A DNA stretch of 64,000 nucleotides from Pararhizobium sp. YC-54. GTDB taxonomy: Bacteria; Pseudomonadota; Alphaproteobacteria; Rhizobiales; Rhizobiaceae. The position numbers and the translations under genes are program-made. Shown here piece by piece: positions 26,311-34,702 of the stretch. The stretch's first letter is position 1, and every line of letters begins with the position of its first letter. The notes beneath the pieces were generated by a model, which was given only the letters and a program-made list of their open reading frames with translations, had not been told where the DNA came from and did not search any database. The stretch lies in contig NZ_JAOYTH010000002.1 in NCBI RefSeq assembly GCF_025847205.1, positions 454,952-518,951 of the forward strand, in the 5' to 3' direction.

Positions 26311-26598
26311 GAAAATCCTGCAGCAACTCTCCCGCCCCCGCTCCTGCCATGTGCAGTTTTAACCGGCTGTACCGAAATGTGGCCATTGAAAGGCAATGAC
26401 GGCGCGGTATGTTCGGTGTGGATACGCGCGGAGATTGAACCGTCGCCGCGCACCCGACACAGGATCACCGCGCAGAGCACCATCCGGCGCGATGGCCAGC
26501 CTTAAGACCGGAATGCCTTTCCCTGAGGGGGTGGACCCAAATGCCCCGCCGCGAGCGAGACCAAGCGCGGCGCGCGCTTTCCATAACGGGAGATATTC

Positions 26599-28941
26599 AT
26601 GCTGATTTTCTTGACGGCCATCGTCTTCGCATTGATCGGGCTTGTGCTCGGCGGCGGCGGGCTCTGGCTCATCATGCTCGGCGGCAGCTGGTACTATGCC
26701 ATTGCCGGTCTTGGCTTTCTCATCACCGCATTCCTGTTGTTTGCACGCCGTGGTGCGGCGTTGACAATCTACGCGCTGCTCATTCTCGGTACGCTCGGCT
26801 GGGCGATCTGGGAGGTCGGGTTCGACTGGTGGCAGCTCGGCCCCCGCGGCGGCGTCATCATCCTGCTCGGCCTTTGGCTGCTTTTGCCGCCGATCCGCCG
26901 CGGCCTCGGCTTTGCCAGCCCGACGGGCGAGGTCTACAAGGCGAGCGCCCTGACGCTGGGTGTCGCTGTGCTCGCCTCGATCGCCGTTGCCGGCTATTCG
27001 ATGACGCAGGACCCGCTCGATCTTGCCGGTGAGCTCCCGGTTGGCACAACGACTGCCGCAGTTGATCTCGGCGGCAATGTGCCCGAAGGCGAATGGCACC
27101 AGTATGGCCGCACGCCCTATGGCCAGCGCTTCTCGCCGCTGGCCCAGATCACACCGGACAATGTCGGCAAGCTGAAGGTGGCCTGGCAATACCAGACCGG
27201 CGACGTGAAACGGCCGGACGACGTCGGTGAAACCACCTACCAGGTGACGCCGATCAAGATCCGCGACACGCTCTACATGTGCACGCCGCATAATCTCGCC
27301 ATCGCGCTCGATGCGGCGTCCGGCCAGGAAAAATGGAAATTCGACGCCAATTCCGGCATGAACCCGGACCGGCAGCACCAGACCTGCCGTGGCGTCACCT
27401 ATTATGCCGATCCGGCCGCCGTCGCAGGCAGCCCCTGCGCTGAGCGGGTCTATCTGCCCACCGCCGATGCGCGGCTGATCGCGCTCGACGCCGCCAACGG
27501 AAAGGTCTGCGAAACCTTTGCCGACAAGGGCATACTGCATCTTGAAACGGGCATGAAATACAATCCCGCCGGCTATTACTACTCGACCTCGCCGCCGGTG
27601 ATCACCGCCGGCAAGATCATCATCGGCGGTGCCGTCAACGACAATTATTCGACGCAGGAACAGTCGGGTGTCATCCGCGCCTTCGACGTCAATACCGGCG
27701 CGCTGATCTGGAACTGGGACAGTGGCAATCCGGACGTGACGACGCCGCTGCCGGAAGGCCAGACCTACATGACCAACTCACCCAACAGCTGGTCGGTCTT
27801 CAGCTATGACGACAAGCTGAACCTCGTCTATATCCCGCTCGGCAACCAGGTGCCCGACCAGCTCGGCATGGGCCGCAGCGAACATGTCGAGAAATACTCC
27901 TCGTCGATCGTGGCGCTCGACATCACCACAGGCGCGGTGCGCTGGGTGCGCCAGACCGTGCATCACGATCTCTGGGACATGGACGTTCCCGCCCAGCCGG
28001 TGCTGCTCGACATCACCGGCAAGGACGGCCAGCCGGTTCCGGCCCTCGTCGGCCCGACCAAGCAGGGCGATCTCTACGTGCTTGACCGGCGCACCGGCGA
28101 GCCGATCATCCCGGTCAAGGAAATCCCGGCGCCGACCGGCGCCATCGCCGAAGACTTCACTGCGCCAACCCAGCCGATTTCCGACCTTACCTTCTCGCCG
28201 CCACCCTTGACGGACAAGAACATGTGGGGCGTGACGATGTTCGACCAGCTGGCCTGCCGGATCGACTTCAAGCGGCTGAAATACGAGGGCCGCTATACGC
28301 CGCCATCGCTGGAAGGCAGCCTGATCTATCCCGGCAATTTCGGCACGTTCAACTGGGGCTCGGTCGCGGTCGATCCGGAGCGTCAGGTGATGTTCGGCAT
28401 GCCGACCTATCTGGCCTTTACCTCAAGGCTCGTGCCACGCGACCAGATTCCGCCCAAGGAGCAGGACCAGAAAGGGTCCGAACAGGGCCTCAACCGCAAC
28501 GACGGCGCACCCTACGGCGTCTTCATGGGTCCCTTCCTCGGGCCGCTCGGCATTCCCTGCCAGGCGCCGCCATGGGGCTATGTTGCCGGTGCGAACCTGA
28601 AGACCGGGCAGATTGCCTACAAGCACAGGAATGGCACCGTGCATGACATGACGCCGCTGCCTTTGCCTTTCAAGGTCGGCGTGCCCGGCATCGGCGGCCC
28701 GATGATCACCAAGGGCGGCGTCGTCTTCCTCGGCGCGGCTGTCGACAACTATATCCGCGCCTATGACCTCACCACCGGCAAGGTGCTGTGGGAAGGCCGC
28801 CTTCCCGCCGGCGGCCAGTCGACGCCGATGAGCTACGCCACCGACGACGGCACCCAGTTCGTCCTGATCGTCGCCGGCGGCCATGGCTCGGTCGGCACCA
28901 AGCCGGGCGATTATGTGATCGCGTACACGCTGGCGAAGTAG
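26599..28941 (+). CDS. gcd: Membrane-bound PQQ-dependent glucose dehydrogenase
   Basis: Oxidises glucose (and other aldoses) to gluconolactone in the periplasm and passes electrons to ubiquinone. The 780-residue protein has five N-terminal membrane segments (about residues 1-140), then a PQQ eight-bladed propeller. This starts at EWHQYGRTPYGQRFSPLAQI and contains DANSGMNPDRQHQTCRGVTY, VHHDLWDMDVPAQPVL and TDKNMWGVTMFDQLACRIDF, all typical of Gcd. Length matches the family (about 790). GGGAGA precedes the ATG. No pqq synthesis genes are in the window, so the cofactor must come from elsewhere or be supplied. Confidence 0.95.
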   Translation: MLIFLTAIVFALIGLVLGGGGLWLIMLGGSWYYAIAGLGFLITAFLLFARRGAALTIYALLILGTLGWAIWEVGFDWWQLGPRGGVIILLGLWLLLPPIRRGLGFASPTGEVYKASALTLGVAVLASIAVAGYSMTQDPLDLAGELPVGTTTAAVDLGGNVPEGEWHQYGRTPYGQRFSPLAQITPDNVGKLKVAWQYQTGDVKRPDDVGETTYQVTPIKIRDTLYMCTPHNLAIALDAASGQEKWKFDANSGMNPDRQHQTCRGVTYYADPAAVAGSPCAERVYLPTADARLIALDAANGKVCETFADKGILHLETGMKYNPAGYYYSTSPPVITAGKIIIGGAVNDNYSTQEQSGVIRAFDVNTGALIWNWDSGNPDVTTPLPEGQTYMTNSPNSWSVFSYDDKLNLVYIPLGNQVPDQLGMGRSEHVEKYSSSIVALDITTGAVRWVRQTVHHDLWDMDVPAQPVLLDITGKDGQPVPALVGPTKQGDLYVLDRRTGEPIIPVKEIPAPTGAIAEDFTAPTQPISDLTFSPPPLTDKNMWGVTMFDQLACRIDFKRLKYEGRYTPPSLEGSLIYPGNFGTFNWGSVAVDPERQVMFGMPTYLAFTSRLVPRDQIPPKEQDQKGSEQGLNRNDGAPYGVFMGPFLGPLGIPCQAPPWGYVAGANLKTGQIAYKHRNGTVHDMTPLPLPFKVGVPGIGGPMITKGGVVFLGAAVDNYIRAYDLTTGKVLWEGRLPAGGQSTPMSYATDDGTQFVLIVAGGHGSVGTKPGDYVIAYTLAK

Positions 28942-28958
28942 ACAGCGACAAGCATGAA

Positions 28959-29012
28959 AAAGCCGGCAGGGTGACCTGCCGACCGCTCGCAACAGGCGTT
29001 GCGGGCGGCTTT
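28959..29012. terminator. Compound hairpin terminator between gcd and the TetR gene
   Basis: AAAGCCG (28959-28965) pairs with CGGCTTT (29006-29012), enclosing two smaller hairpins (GGCAGG/CCTGCC and GCAAC/GTTGC). A and T runs flank it, so it can serve both convergent genes. Confidence 0.65.
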
Positions 29013-29019
29013 CACAAAG

Positions 29020-29658
29020 CTATGATTGGGCGTCAATCATTTTGATAAACAGGTCGAGAGCAGACTCCATCACCTCGGCAACTGGCCTTTCGACGCGCCA
29101 TTCCTCGAAATGGCCATCGATCCACATACGCGCGACGCCATAGATGAACGCGCGTGACGAGAAGACCAGATCGCCAGGCACGATGCCCGGCCGCAGTCGC
29201 CCTTCCCGCTGCGCCCGCGCGATCAGATCGACCATGATGACACGGATTGCCTCATTCTCCTCAACCAGGCGTGGCGAGTCGTGAAAGTCTATCAGCGACC
29301 GGGAACTGATAATCTGAAAATGGGTGGGATTGGAGAGCGCCCAGGCCAGATAACCACGGCCGATCGCGCGCAGGGCTTCGATGGGATCGGCATCGCCGGT
29401 CCTGCTCATTTCAGCGCGGACAGCGGCGGTCAGTCTGCCCATAGCCTCTTCCGCGACCGCCGTCAGAAGCGCGGTCTTGCTGCTGAAATGCCGAAACGGA
29501 GCACCGGGCGACACGCCTGATCGCTTGGCGACCTCGCGCACCGACAGAGCCTCAACGCCCTTCTCCTCGATCAGCGCGATCGCCGCGGCAAGAAGAACTT
29601 CGGTTAAATTGCCATGATGATAGGCGGCACGGGCCGTTCGGGATTCGGAGGTCATCAT
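29020..29658 (-). CDS. TetR family transcriptional regulator
   Basis: A 212-residue regulator. The N-terminal DNA-binding domain is clear: YHHGNLTEVLLAAAIALIEE, GVEALSVREVAKRSGVSPGA and PFRHFSSKTALLTAVAEEAM (residues 13-75). The C-terminal part is a WHG/TetR_C-type ligand domain. It is divergent from a haem-type membrane protein gene, and the 100-base gap holds two copies of a TGTAATCA-type palindrome, which strongly suggests it represses both itself and the neighbour. The effector is unknown. Confidence 0.92.
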   Translation of the reverse strand: MMTSESRTARAAYHHGNLTEVLLAAAIALIEEKGVEALSVREVAKRSGVSPGAPFRHFSSKTALLTAVAEEAMGRLTAAVRAEMSRTGDADPIEALRAIGRGYLAWALSNPTHFQIISSRSLIDFHDSPRLVEENEAIRVIMVDLIARAQREGRLRPGIVPGDLVFSSRAFIYGVARMWIDGHFEEWRVERPVAEVMESALDLFIKMIDAQS

Positions 29659-29684
29659 GCTGTGATAGCAGAACGCCAGCCGAA

Positions 29685-29745
29685 TGTAATCAGCGATTAA
29701 ATCTCCTTGACTTGCCGGGGGCGATGAATGTAATCAGTGATTACA
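29685..29745. promoter_or_regulatory. Paired operators for the TetR regulator
   Basis: A perfect palindrome TGTAATCAGTGATTACA lies at 29729-29745 and a second copy with an imperfect right arm, TGTAATCAGCGATTAAA, at 29685-29701. They are 44 bases apart, one near each divergent start, so a single regulator could control both promoters. Confidence 0.8.
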
Positions 29746-29760
29746 CAAAGGAGATACCGA

Positions 29761-30380
29761 TGCTCGCGAACCAACCCTCGTTCCTCAATGGCTGGCGGCT
29801 GACCGCCTTGATCTCGGCCGCTTTGCTCGCGGCGGCGGCGACAGCCGCCTTTATGGCTCCGGCGCCGGTCGACGGCGCGCGATCCGTCATCCGGTTGACC
29901 GCCCGGACATCGGTCGTTCTCTTCCTGCTTGCGTTTACCGCGTCTTCGCTGTGGCTGCTCGCGCCGTCCGCCGCCACGCAGTGGCTCAGGCAGAACCGGC
30001 GCTATATTGGCGTATCTTTTGCGGCATCGCATTTCATCCATGCCGGAGCGATCATTGCGCTCTCGCAGCTCGATTATCTGGTGTTTATGCAACTCAACAA
30101 TATCGTTGCTTTTGTTGCGGGCGGGCTGGCCTATCTCTTCATCGCCTTGATGACGCTGACATCGTTCGACAGACCGGCCGCCCTTGCCGGACCGCGGATC
30201 TGGCGGTGGCTGCATACTGCGGGCGCCTGGTACATATGGATGTCTTTCGCGCTCAATTTCGGCAAGCGGGTCGTCATCAGCCCTGTTTACTGGCTGCCGG
30301 TGGGCGTCGTCCTGTTGGCTCTGTTCATTCGCATTGCCGCCTTTCGGCGAAAGTCCGCTGTCATCCAACAGACAGCTTGA
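29761..30380 (+). CDS. Ferric-reductase-like transmembrane (haem-binding) protein
   Basis: A 206-residue membrane protein with about six hydrophobic segments. Paired histidines in ASHFIHAGAI and WRWLHTAGAWYIWMSF resemble the haem-ligand pattern of the ferric-reductase-like transmembrane domain and MsrQ/YedZ family. No flavin domain is present, so it would need an electron partner. ATG 29761 follows AAGGAG; the frame extends to 29712, inside the operator region. Its expression is probably controlled by the divergent TetR protein through the palindromes at 29685-29745. The identity is moderate, from pattern only. Confidence 0.8.
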
Positions 30381-30525
30381 TCGTTGCATCACCGCGCGCC
30401 CTGAATTCCGCAGCCGCGACCGGCGTCTGCAATCAAAACAGCCGGCGCCGATGCGGGATCGGGCCGGCTGTGTTTCGGCATTCACGGCGTTGTTGCGGAG
30501 GCCTGACGAGGCCTCAGCCCGAGCG

Positions 30526-31407
30526 TCAAACCATTCCCGCGATCAGCTTGCCGACCTCGGCAAAGACGGGCTCCAGTTCCTTCGTCGGCTTCTTGCCCTC
30601 GGCGATGTAGACGGATGCCAGGATCGTGTGGTCTTCGCGCGGCCGCATGAAGCCGATATCGCCCAGCGCGCCCTTGCCGCTGGTGCCGGTCTTGTCGCCG
30701 ATCGTCCAATCCTTCGGAAGCCCTGCCCTCAACCGCGCATCGCCGGTGGTGCTGGCGACCATCCAGGCGGCCAACTGGTTGCGGGATGGCGCCGAAAGCG
30801 CATCCTCAAGCAGCAGTTTGCCGAGCGTCTCGGTCATCGCAATCGGCGTCGTCGTGTCGCGCGGATCGCCGACCTTGGCCTCGTTGAGTGCGGGCTCCGT
30901 CCGGTCGAGCCGGGTGGTATCGTCGCCGATCGATCGTAGCCAGGCCGTCAGCCCCGCCGGGCCTCCGAAACTTGCCAGAAGCAGGTTGGCAGCCGCATTG
31001 TCACTGATGGTCACCGCAGCATGGCAGAGCTCGGCGATCGTCATGCCGTCTGCGATGTGCTTTTCGGCAATTGGCGAATGGTGAATGATGTCTGCCTTTG
31101 AAACCGCGACGCGCCGGTCGAGCTTTTCCTCGCCCTTGTCGACCCGCGCCAGCGCAAAGGCCGCCGCCAGCGCCTTGAAGGTCGAGCACATGGCAAAGCG
31201 TTCGTCCGGCCGGTGGGCGAAGGACACCTTCGTCCTGGTATCGAGCACGTAGACGCCCAGGCGGCCGCCGGTGCGCTTTTCCAGCGCGGCGAGCTGCTTT
31301 TCGATGTCGTTGCCGGCGGCAAAGGCCATTTTCGGTGCCAGACCGATGCCGGGCAGAAGCAGGCCTGCGCCGATGATGAAGTGCCTGCGATTGAGCGTGA
31401 GCGACAT
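30526..31407 (-). CDS. bla: Class A beta-lactamase with Tat signal
   Basis: A 293-residue serine beta-lactamase that hydrolyses penicillin-type antibiotics in the periplasm. All class A elements are present: S75-x-x-K78 (CSTFK), SDN at 135-137, the omega-loop Glu E171 (TEPALNEAKVGDPRDTTTP) and KTG at 239-241. The N-terminus NRRHFIIGAGLLLPGIGLAP is a twin-arginine signal with the AFAAG cleavage region. Cys precedes the active Ser, but the KTGTSG region has Ser where disulfide-type carbapenemases have Cys. ATG 31407 was chosen over 31479 for a GGGAG site. No AmpR-like regulator is adjacent. Such chromosomal enzymes are common in rhizobia. Confidence 0.94.
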   Translation of the reverse strand: MSLTLNRRHFIIGAGLLLPGIGLAPKMAFAAGNDIEKQLAALEKRTGGRLGVYVLDTRTKVSFAHRPDERFAMCSTFKALAAAFALARVDKGEEKLDRRVAVSKADIIHHSPIAEKHIADGMTIAELCHAAVTISDNAAANLLLASFGGPAGLTAWLRSIGDDTTRLDRTEPALNEAKVGDPRDTTTPIAMTETLGKLLLEDALSAPSRNQLAAWMVASTTGDARLRAGLPKDWTIGDKTGTSGKGALGDIGFMRPREDHTILASVYIAEGKKPTKELEPVFAEVGKLIAGMV

Positions 31408-31641
31408 AGGATGAGTTCTCCCTCGGTGAACGATGAGGGCGACACCAAACCATTGATAATGATAGCCAATATTAGCCATCGCTCAATCGGATGCACTGCC
31501 GCCCGAGACAATGCGTAGAGAGCGAATGTGGCCGGTCTTGGCCGGAAAGGAGGCGGTGCGGAATCTTGTTTCGGCCGCAAAAATTAACGGGCATTGCGAT
31601 TTCCCGTTGACAAATTTCGAGAAAAGGAGACATTGCCCGCC

Positions 31642-31692
31642 ATGATCAGAACCGCGAACATCGCCCGTTGGTATTTTACGCTGCTCCCATAG
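31642..31692 (+). CDS. Leader peptide of a transcription attenuator
   Basis: A 16-residue ORF, MIRTANIARWYFTLLP, preceded by AAGGAG at a rather long spacing of about 12 bases. It ends just before an antiterminator/terminator pair. The adjacent Trp-Tyr-Phe codons suggest sensing of aromatic aminoacyl-tRNAs or of ribosome stalling; that is inference from the layout. Confidence 0.6.
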   Translation: MIRTANIARWYFTLLP

Positions 31693-31745
31693 GTGCGGCT
31701 GTCTGATCTCGTTCAACAAGCCGCCATCAGGCGGCTTTTGTTTTT
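31693..31745 (+). promoter_or_regulatory. Attenuator (alternative hairpins and terminator) before the GNAT gene
   Basis: A terminator stem AAGCCGCC (31718-31725) with GGCGGCTT (31730-31737) is followed by TTGTTTTT. GCGGCT at 31695-31700, right after the leader stop, can pair with AGCCGC at 31719-31724 instead, so the two structures exclude each other. This is a classic attenuation layout. Confidence 0.65.
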
Positions 31746-31785
31746 GGACGGCACCTGATGGCGCAAAAGCCATAAGGAGCCTGAA

Positions 31786-32289
31786 ATGCTGCAGACCGCC
31801 ACCCCGACAACACTTCTCCATCCGGCCACACGCGCACCGATGGTCACCATCCGTACCGCCAAGCAGCGCGATCTGCCTGCTCTGCGCGAACTGATTGGTG
31901 AGCTTGCCGCCCATCATGGCGATGCCGCTGCCGTCACCCCGGAAAACCTCGAGCGCGACCTGTTCGGCCGCATGCCCTGGATCACCGCGCTGGTGGCCGA
32001 GGCCGCAGGCGAGCTGATCGGCTACGCCATCCTCGTGCCGCTCTACCGCGCCCAGCAGGGTGCGCGCGGCATGGAGCTGCATCATCTCTACGTCCGCCCA
32101 GCCCAACGCGGTACCGGCATCGGCCGGCATCTGGTGGCAAAGGCCCGCGAACAGGCCCGCATGGCCGGCGCCACCTATCTGTCCGTCAGCGCCGCCACCG
32201 GCAATTTCCAGGCGCACCGCTTCTACGAATCGGAAAACTTCACGCCCGGTCCGGTGACCGGCATGCGTTATCTGCAGACGCTCGCCTGA
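31786..32289 (+). CDS. GNAT family N-acetyltransferase
   Basis: A 167-residue acetyltransferase of the Gcn5-related family. It has VTIRTAKQRDLPALRELIGE at the start of the domain, the acetyl-CoA loop in HHLYVRPAQRGTGIGRHLVA (R-G-x-G-I-G pattern, about residues 97-116) and the LSVSAATGNFQAHRFYESENF tail. An AAGGAG site precedes the ATG. The gene is preceded by a leader peptide and a terminator, so its expression likely depends on translation of that leader. The substrate is unknown; the aromatic codons in the leader hint at an amino-acid link, which is only a guess. Confidence 0.9.
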   Translation: MLQTATPTTLLHPATRAPMVTIRTAKQRDLPALRELIGELAAHHGDAAAVTPENLERDLFGRMPWITALVAEAAGELIGYAILVPLYRAQQGARGMELHHLYVRPAQRGTGIGRHLVAKAREQARMAGATYLSVSAATGNFQAHRFYESENFTPGPVTGMRYLQTLA

Positions 32290-32327
32290 GGGCGGGGGGA
32301 TTTTAAGGCAGCAGCATTATGGCGATG

Positions 32328-32349
32328 GGCGCGTTCGAAGGAACGCGCC
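32328..32349 (+). terminator. Hairpin after the GNAT gene
   Basis: A 9 bp stem: GGCGCGTTC (32328-32336), loop GAAG, GAACGCGCC (32341-32349). No clear U tract follows, so it may be a weak terminator. Confidence 0.4.
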
Positions 32350-32376
32350 TTGGCCGTCCGGCAGCTCCCAGGTTGA

Positions 32377-32400
32377 TTTATACACATCGATGTGTATAAA
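32377..32400. promoter_or_regulatory. 24 bp perfect palindrome, operator of hicAB
   Basis: A perfect 24-base palindrome centred on ATCGAT, with half-site TTTATACACATC, ending eight bases before the hicA start codon. HicB antitoxins with a ribbon-helix-helix or helix-turn-helix domain repress their own operon through such sites. Confidence 0.8.
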
Positions 32401-32408
32401 ATTTACAC

Positions 32409-32585
32409 ATGCTGAGCTCTGATATAATTTCCGCGCTAAGGAAGGACGGCTGGTACGAGGTGGCGAAAAAGGGCAGCCACGTCCAATTCAAGCATCCGGA
32501 CAAACCCGGCCGAGTGACAGTTCCCCACCCCAAGCGCGATATTCCCATCGGAACACTGAAAGCATCGAAAAGCAGGCCGGCTTGA
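32409..32585 (+). CDS. hicA: HicA family mRNA interferase toxin, C-terminus apparently frameshifted
   Basis: A 58-residue dsRBD-like toxin that cleaves mRNA during translation. MLSSDIISALRKDGWYEVAK, the catalytic-His motif KGSHVQFKHP and VTVPHPKRDIPIGTLK match HicA. The family usually continues SIEKQAGLK. Here the frame gives ASKSRPA and stops. With one more A after CTGAAA (near 32566) the sequence would read SIEKQAGLKLRQ, so a one-base loss has probably replaced the last helix. The toxin may be inactive. It lies 15 bases before hicB and behind a strong palindrome. Confidence 0.85.
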   Translation: MLSSDIISALRKDGWYEVAKKGSHVQFKHPDKPGRVTVPHPKRDIPIGTLKASKSRPA

Positions 32586-32600
32586 AACTGAGGCAGCTCC

Positions 32601-33005
32601 ATGCGCAACTATATCGGACTGATCCACAAGGATGCCAACAGTGACTACGGTGTATCCTTCCCCGATTTTCCTGGTGTGATTTCCGCGGGAACCGATCTTG
32701 ACGACGCCCGGCGCATGGCGACGGAGGCGCTGACCTTTCATCTTGAAGGCCTCGTCGAGGATGGACTTCCCATTGCGGAACCCTCCAGTCTTGAGGCTGT
32801 CATGGCCGACCCGGACAACAGAAACGGCGTTGCCATTCTCGTCGGCGTCAAGATGGAAACCAAGAAAGCAGTTCGGGTGAACGTGACCCTGCCGGAAGAT
32901 GTTCTTCGGCAGATTGATCAGTTCGCAGAAGCCAAGGGAATGACGCGATCCGGGTTCATCGCGCTTGCCGCCCTGCACGAGATCGACCGCAACGACGCAG
33001 CCTGA
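32601..33005 (+). CDS. hicB: HicB family antitoxin
   Basis: A 134-residue antitoxin. The N-terminal partial RNase-H-like domain (NYIGLIHKDANSDYGVSFPD, then GVISAGTDLDDARRMATEAL) binds HicA. The C-terminal ribbon-helix-helix (VRVNVTLPEDVLRQIDQFAE, then GMTRSGFIALAALHEI) should bind the palindrome upstream of hicA. The gene is intact, while its partner looks frameshifted. It follows hicA closely and is presumably co-transcribed. Confidence 0.93.
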   Translation: MRNYIGLIHKDANSDYGVSFPDFPGVISAGTDLDDARRMATEALTFHLEGLVEDGLPIAEPSSLEAVMADPDNRNGVAILVGVKMETKKAVRVNVTLPEDVLRQIDQFAEAKGMTRSGFIALAALHEIDRNDAA

Positions 33006-33027
33006 TCCAACCAAGGTCTCTTGGTTT

Positions 33028-33052
33028 TGTGTTCGAAGCTGTTTCGAACACA
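33028..33052 (+). terminator. Hairpin after hicB
   Basis: A perfect 10 bp stem TGTGTTCGAA (33028-33037) with TTCGAACACA (33043-33052), 23 bases past the hicB stop. It lies between hicB and the convergent cytochrome gene. Confidence 0.5.
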
Positions 33053-33071
33053 GTTTGCGAGACGGGAACTC

Positions 33072-33989
33072 CTATTTAATCGCCGGAACCGCCTTCAGAT
33101 AGGCCGCGATCGCCTCGCGGTCCGACGCCGGCAGCTTTGCCATGTTCTTTTGGACCTCGACCATCGAGCCGCCGACCGAATCGAATTCGGGCGTAAAGCC
33201 GGTTTCGAGATAGTTGACGATGTCGCCCTCGCTCCAGGAGCCGATGCTTTTCGAACCGGGCGTGACGTTGGGGATGCGGCCCCGGCCTTCCGGATTGGCG
33301 GCACCGGCCAGCCACTTCGCCGCCTCGAAACCGCCGAGCGTATTGCGCGGCGTGTGGCATTCGCCGCAATGGCCGGGGCCTTCGACGAGGTACTGGCCGC
33401 GGGCGATCTGCGGATTTGCCGTGTCGACCGTCACGCGCGGCTTATCGGTGAAGAACAGGAGCTTCCAGCCGCCGAGCGCCATGCGGATGCTGAACGGAAA
33501 CGGCAGGTCGTGCGGCGGCGCGACATTGGCGCTCTTCGGCAGGGTTTTCAGGAACCCCCAGAGGTCGTTGATATCCTTCGGCGTCAGCCGGGCGTAGGAG
33601 CCATAGGGAAACGACGGATAGAGATGCTCGCCCTGTTTGCCGACGCCGCGCGTCATCGCATTGCCGAATTCGGCGAGCGTCCAGCCGCCGAGGCCGGCCA
33701 CCTCGTCCGGCGAGATATTGGGCACATGAAACGTGCCGAACGGGCTTTTCAGCGGCAATCCGCCGGCCAGAACCAGCTTGGCGTCGCCTTCGGATTTCGC
33801 TGCCGCATGACAGCTGGTGCAGCCGCCTGCCCAGAACACCTGTTCGCCATTGGCAATGTCGGGCTCGCCCAACCCTTCCCAATGCGCTGCAGGCCACGGA
33901 TCGGGCTTGGTCAGGAACCAGGCGGCCCCACCGGCCACCACGCCGAGGAAGACCACCGCCGATACCAGTTTTCGAACCCGCGCGCCCAT
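33072..33989 (-). CDS. Membrane-anchored dihaem cytochrome c
   Basis: A 305-residue periplasmic electron-transfer protein. An N-terminal hydrophobic helix (VSAVVFLGVVAGGAAWFL) anchors or exports it. Two haem sites are present: C57-TS-C60-H61 and C208-GE-C211-H212, each in its own cytochrome c domain. It resembles the cytochrome subunits of alcohol or aldehyde dehydrogenases, but no dehydrogenase partner is beside it. AAGGAG precedes the ATG. A cytochrome c' gene lies 92 bases upstream in the same direction, so they may share a transcript. Confidence 0.92.
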   Translation of the reverse strand: MGARVRKLVSAVVFLGVVAGGAAWFLTKPDPWPAAHWEGLGEPDIANGEQVFWAGGCTSCHAAAKSEGDAKLVLAGGLPLKSPFGTFHVPNISPDEVAGLGGWTLAEFGNAMTRGVGKQGEHLYPSFPYGSYARLTPKDINDLWGFLKTLPKSANVAPPHDLPFPFSIRMALGGWKLLFFTDKPRVTVDTANPQIARGQYLVEGPGHCGECHTPRNTLGGFEAAKWLAGAANPEGRGRIPNVTPGSKSIGSWSEGDIVNYLETGFTPEFDSVGGSMVEVQKNMAKLPASDREAIAAYLKAVPAIK

Positions 33990-34081
33990 CGCCTACTCCT
34001 TCTGTCGTCCGGAAAACACATTTGGCGCGCCACGATGGGCGCGCCAAAAGATCACTGTTTGGGAGGGCAAGGCCTGCCGCA

Positions 34082-34525
34082 TCATTTCTTGATGCGATAG
34101 GCCTCGTGACAGGCACCGCAATTCTTGCCGATGACGCCGAGCGCCGCGCCGACGCCAGCCTGATCCGCTGGGAGCTGGGCGAGCGTCGCATCCGCATCCG
34201 AGCCGAGCTTGGCGGCCTTGGCCTTGAAGTCGTCCATGCTTTCCCAGATCTTCGGGCTGGCTTCCGATTCCATTCCGGTTTCGGAACCGGCCGGGAACTG
34301 ATCGGGAAAGGCTTTGACGTTTTTGCTGATCGTCTCAAGCGATGCCGTGACCACAGCGCCGTCATAAGGTTTTTCACCCTTGGCGATCGCAACAAGCGCA
34401 CCCATCGATTGGCCGACACCCTTCATCAGCCCCTGGCGGACTTCCTGCGGCTCTCCGGCCGCCATGACCGCGGTCATTCCGCAGCTGGCAATGGCAATGG
34501 CAATAAACACCGTTCTCAGTTTCAT
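34082..34525 (-). CDS. Cytochrome c' / c556 family protein
   Basis: A 147-residue exported four-helix-bundle cytochrome. A signal peptide (MKLRTVFIAIAIASCGMTAV, cleaved after MAA) precedes the helical body. The single haem site is at the C-terminus, C136-GA-C139-H140 followed by EAYR, which is typical of cytochromes c' and c556. ATG 34525 follows GGGAG; the longer frame to 34660 lacks support. It is the first of two cytochrome genes in the same direction. Confidence 0.92.
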   Translation of the reverse strand: MKLRTVFIAIAIASCGMTAVMAAGEPQEVRQGLMKGVGQSMGALVAIAKGEKPYDGAVVTASLETISKNVKAFPDQFPAGSETGMESEASPKIWESMDDFKAKAAKLGSDADATLAQLPADQAGVGAALGVIGKNCGACHEAYRIKK

Positions 34526-34702
34526 GAAGTTCTCCCGGTTCGACGAAGCCGCGGCGGATTTTGACGCGGCCCTCCCGTCAATGCGCCGGCATGATTGCAT
34601 TTTGCGATCACGAAGGAAGTAACATTTTTTTGAGATCGAGTTTATCACGATCTGCTGCAATGGCCTGATTTAACAGGAGTATTTTACTCATGTTAACCGC
34701 GA

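Noticed and set aside
30526..31407. Carbapenemase-type class A enzyme because of the Cys before the active Ser
   Set aside because: The partner Cys of the known disulfide is absent (KTGTSG), so there is no reason to claim carbapenem hydrolysis.
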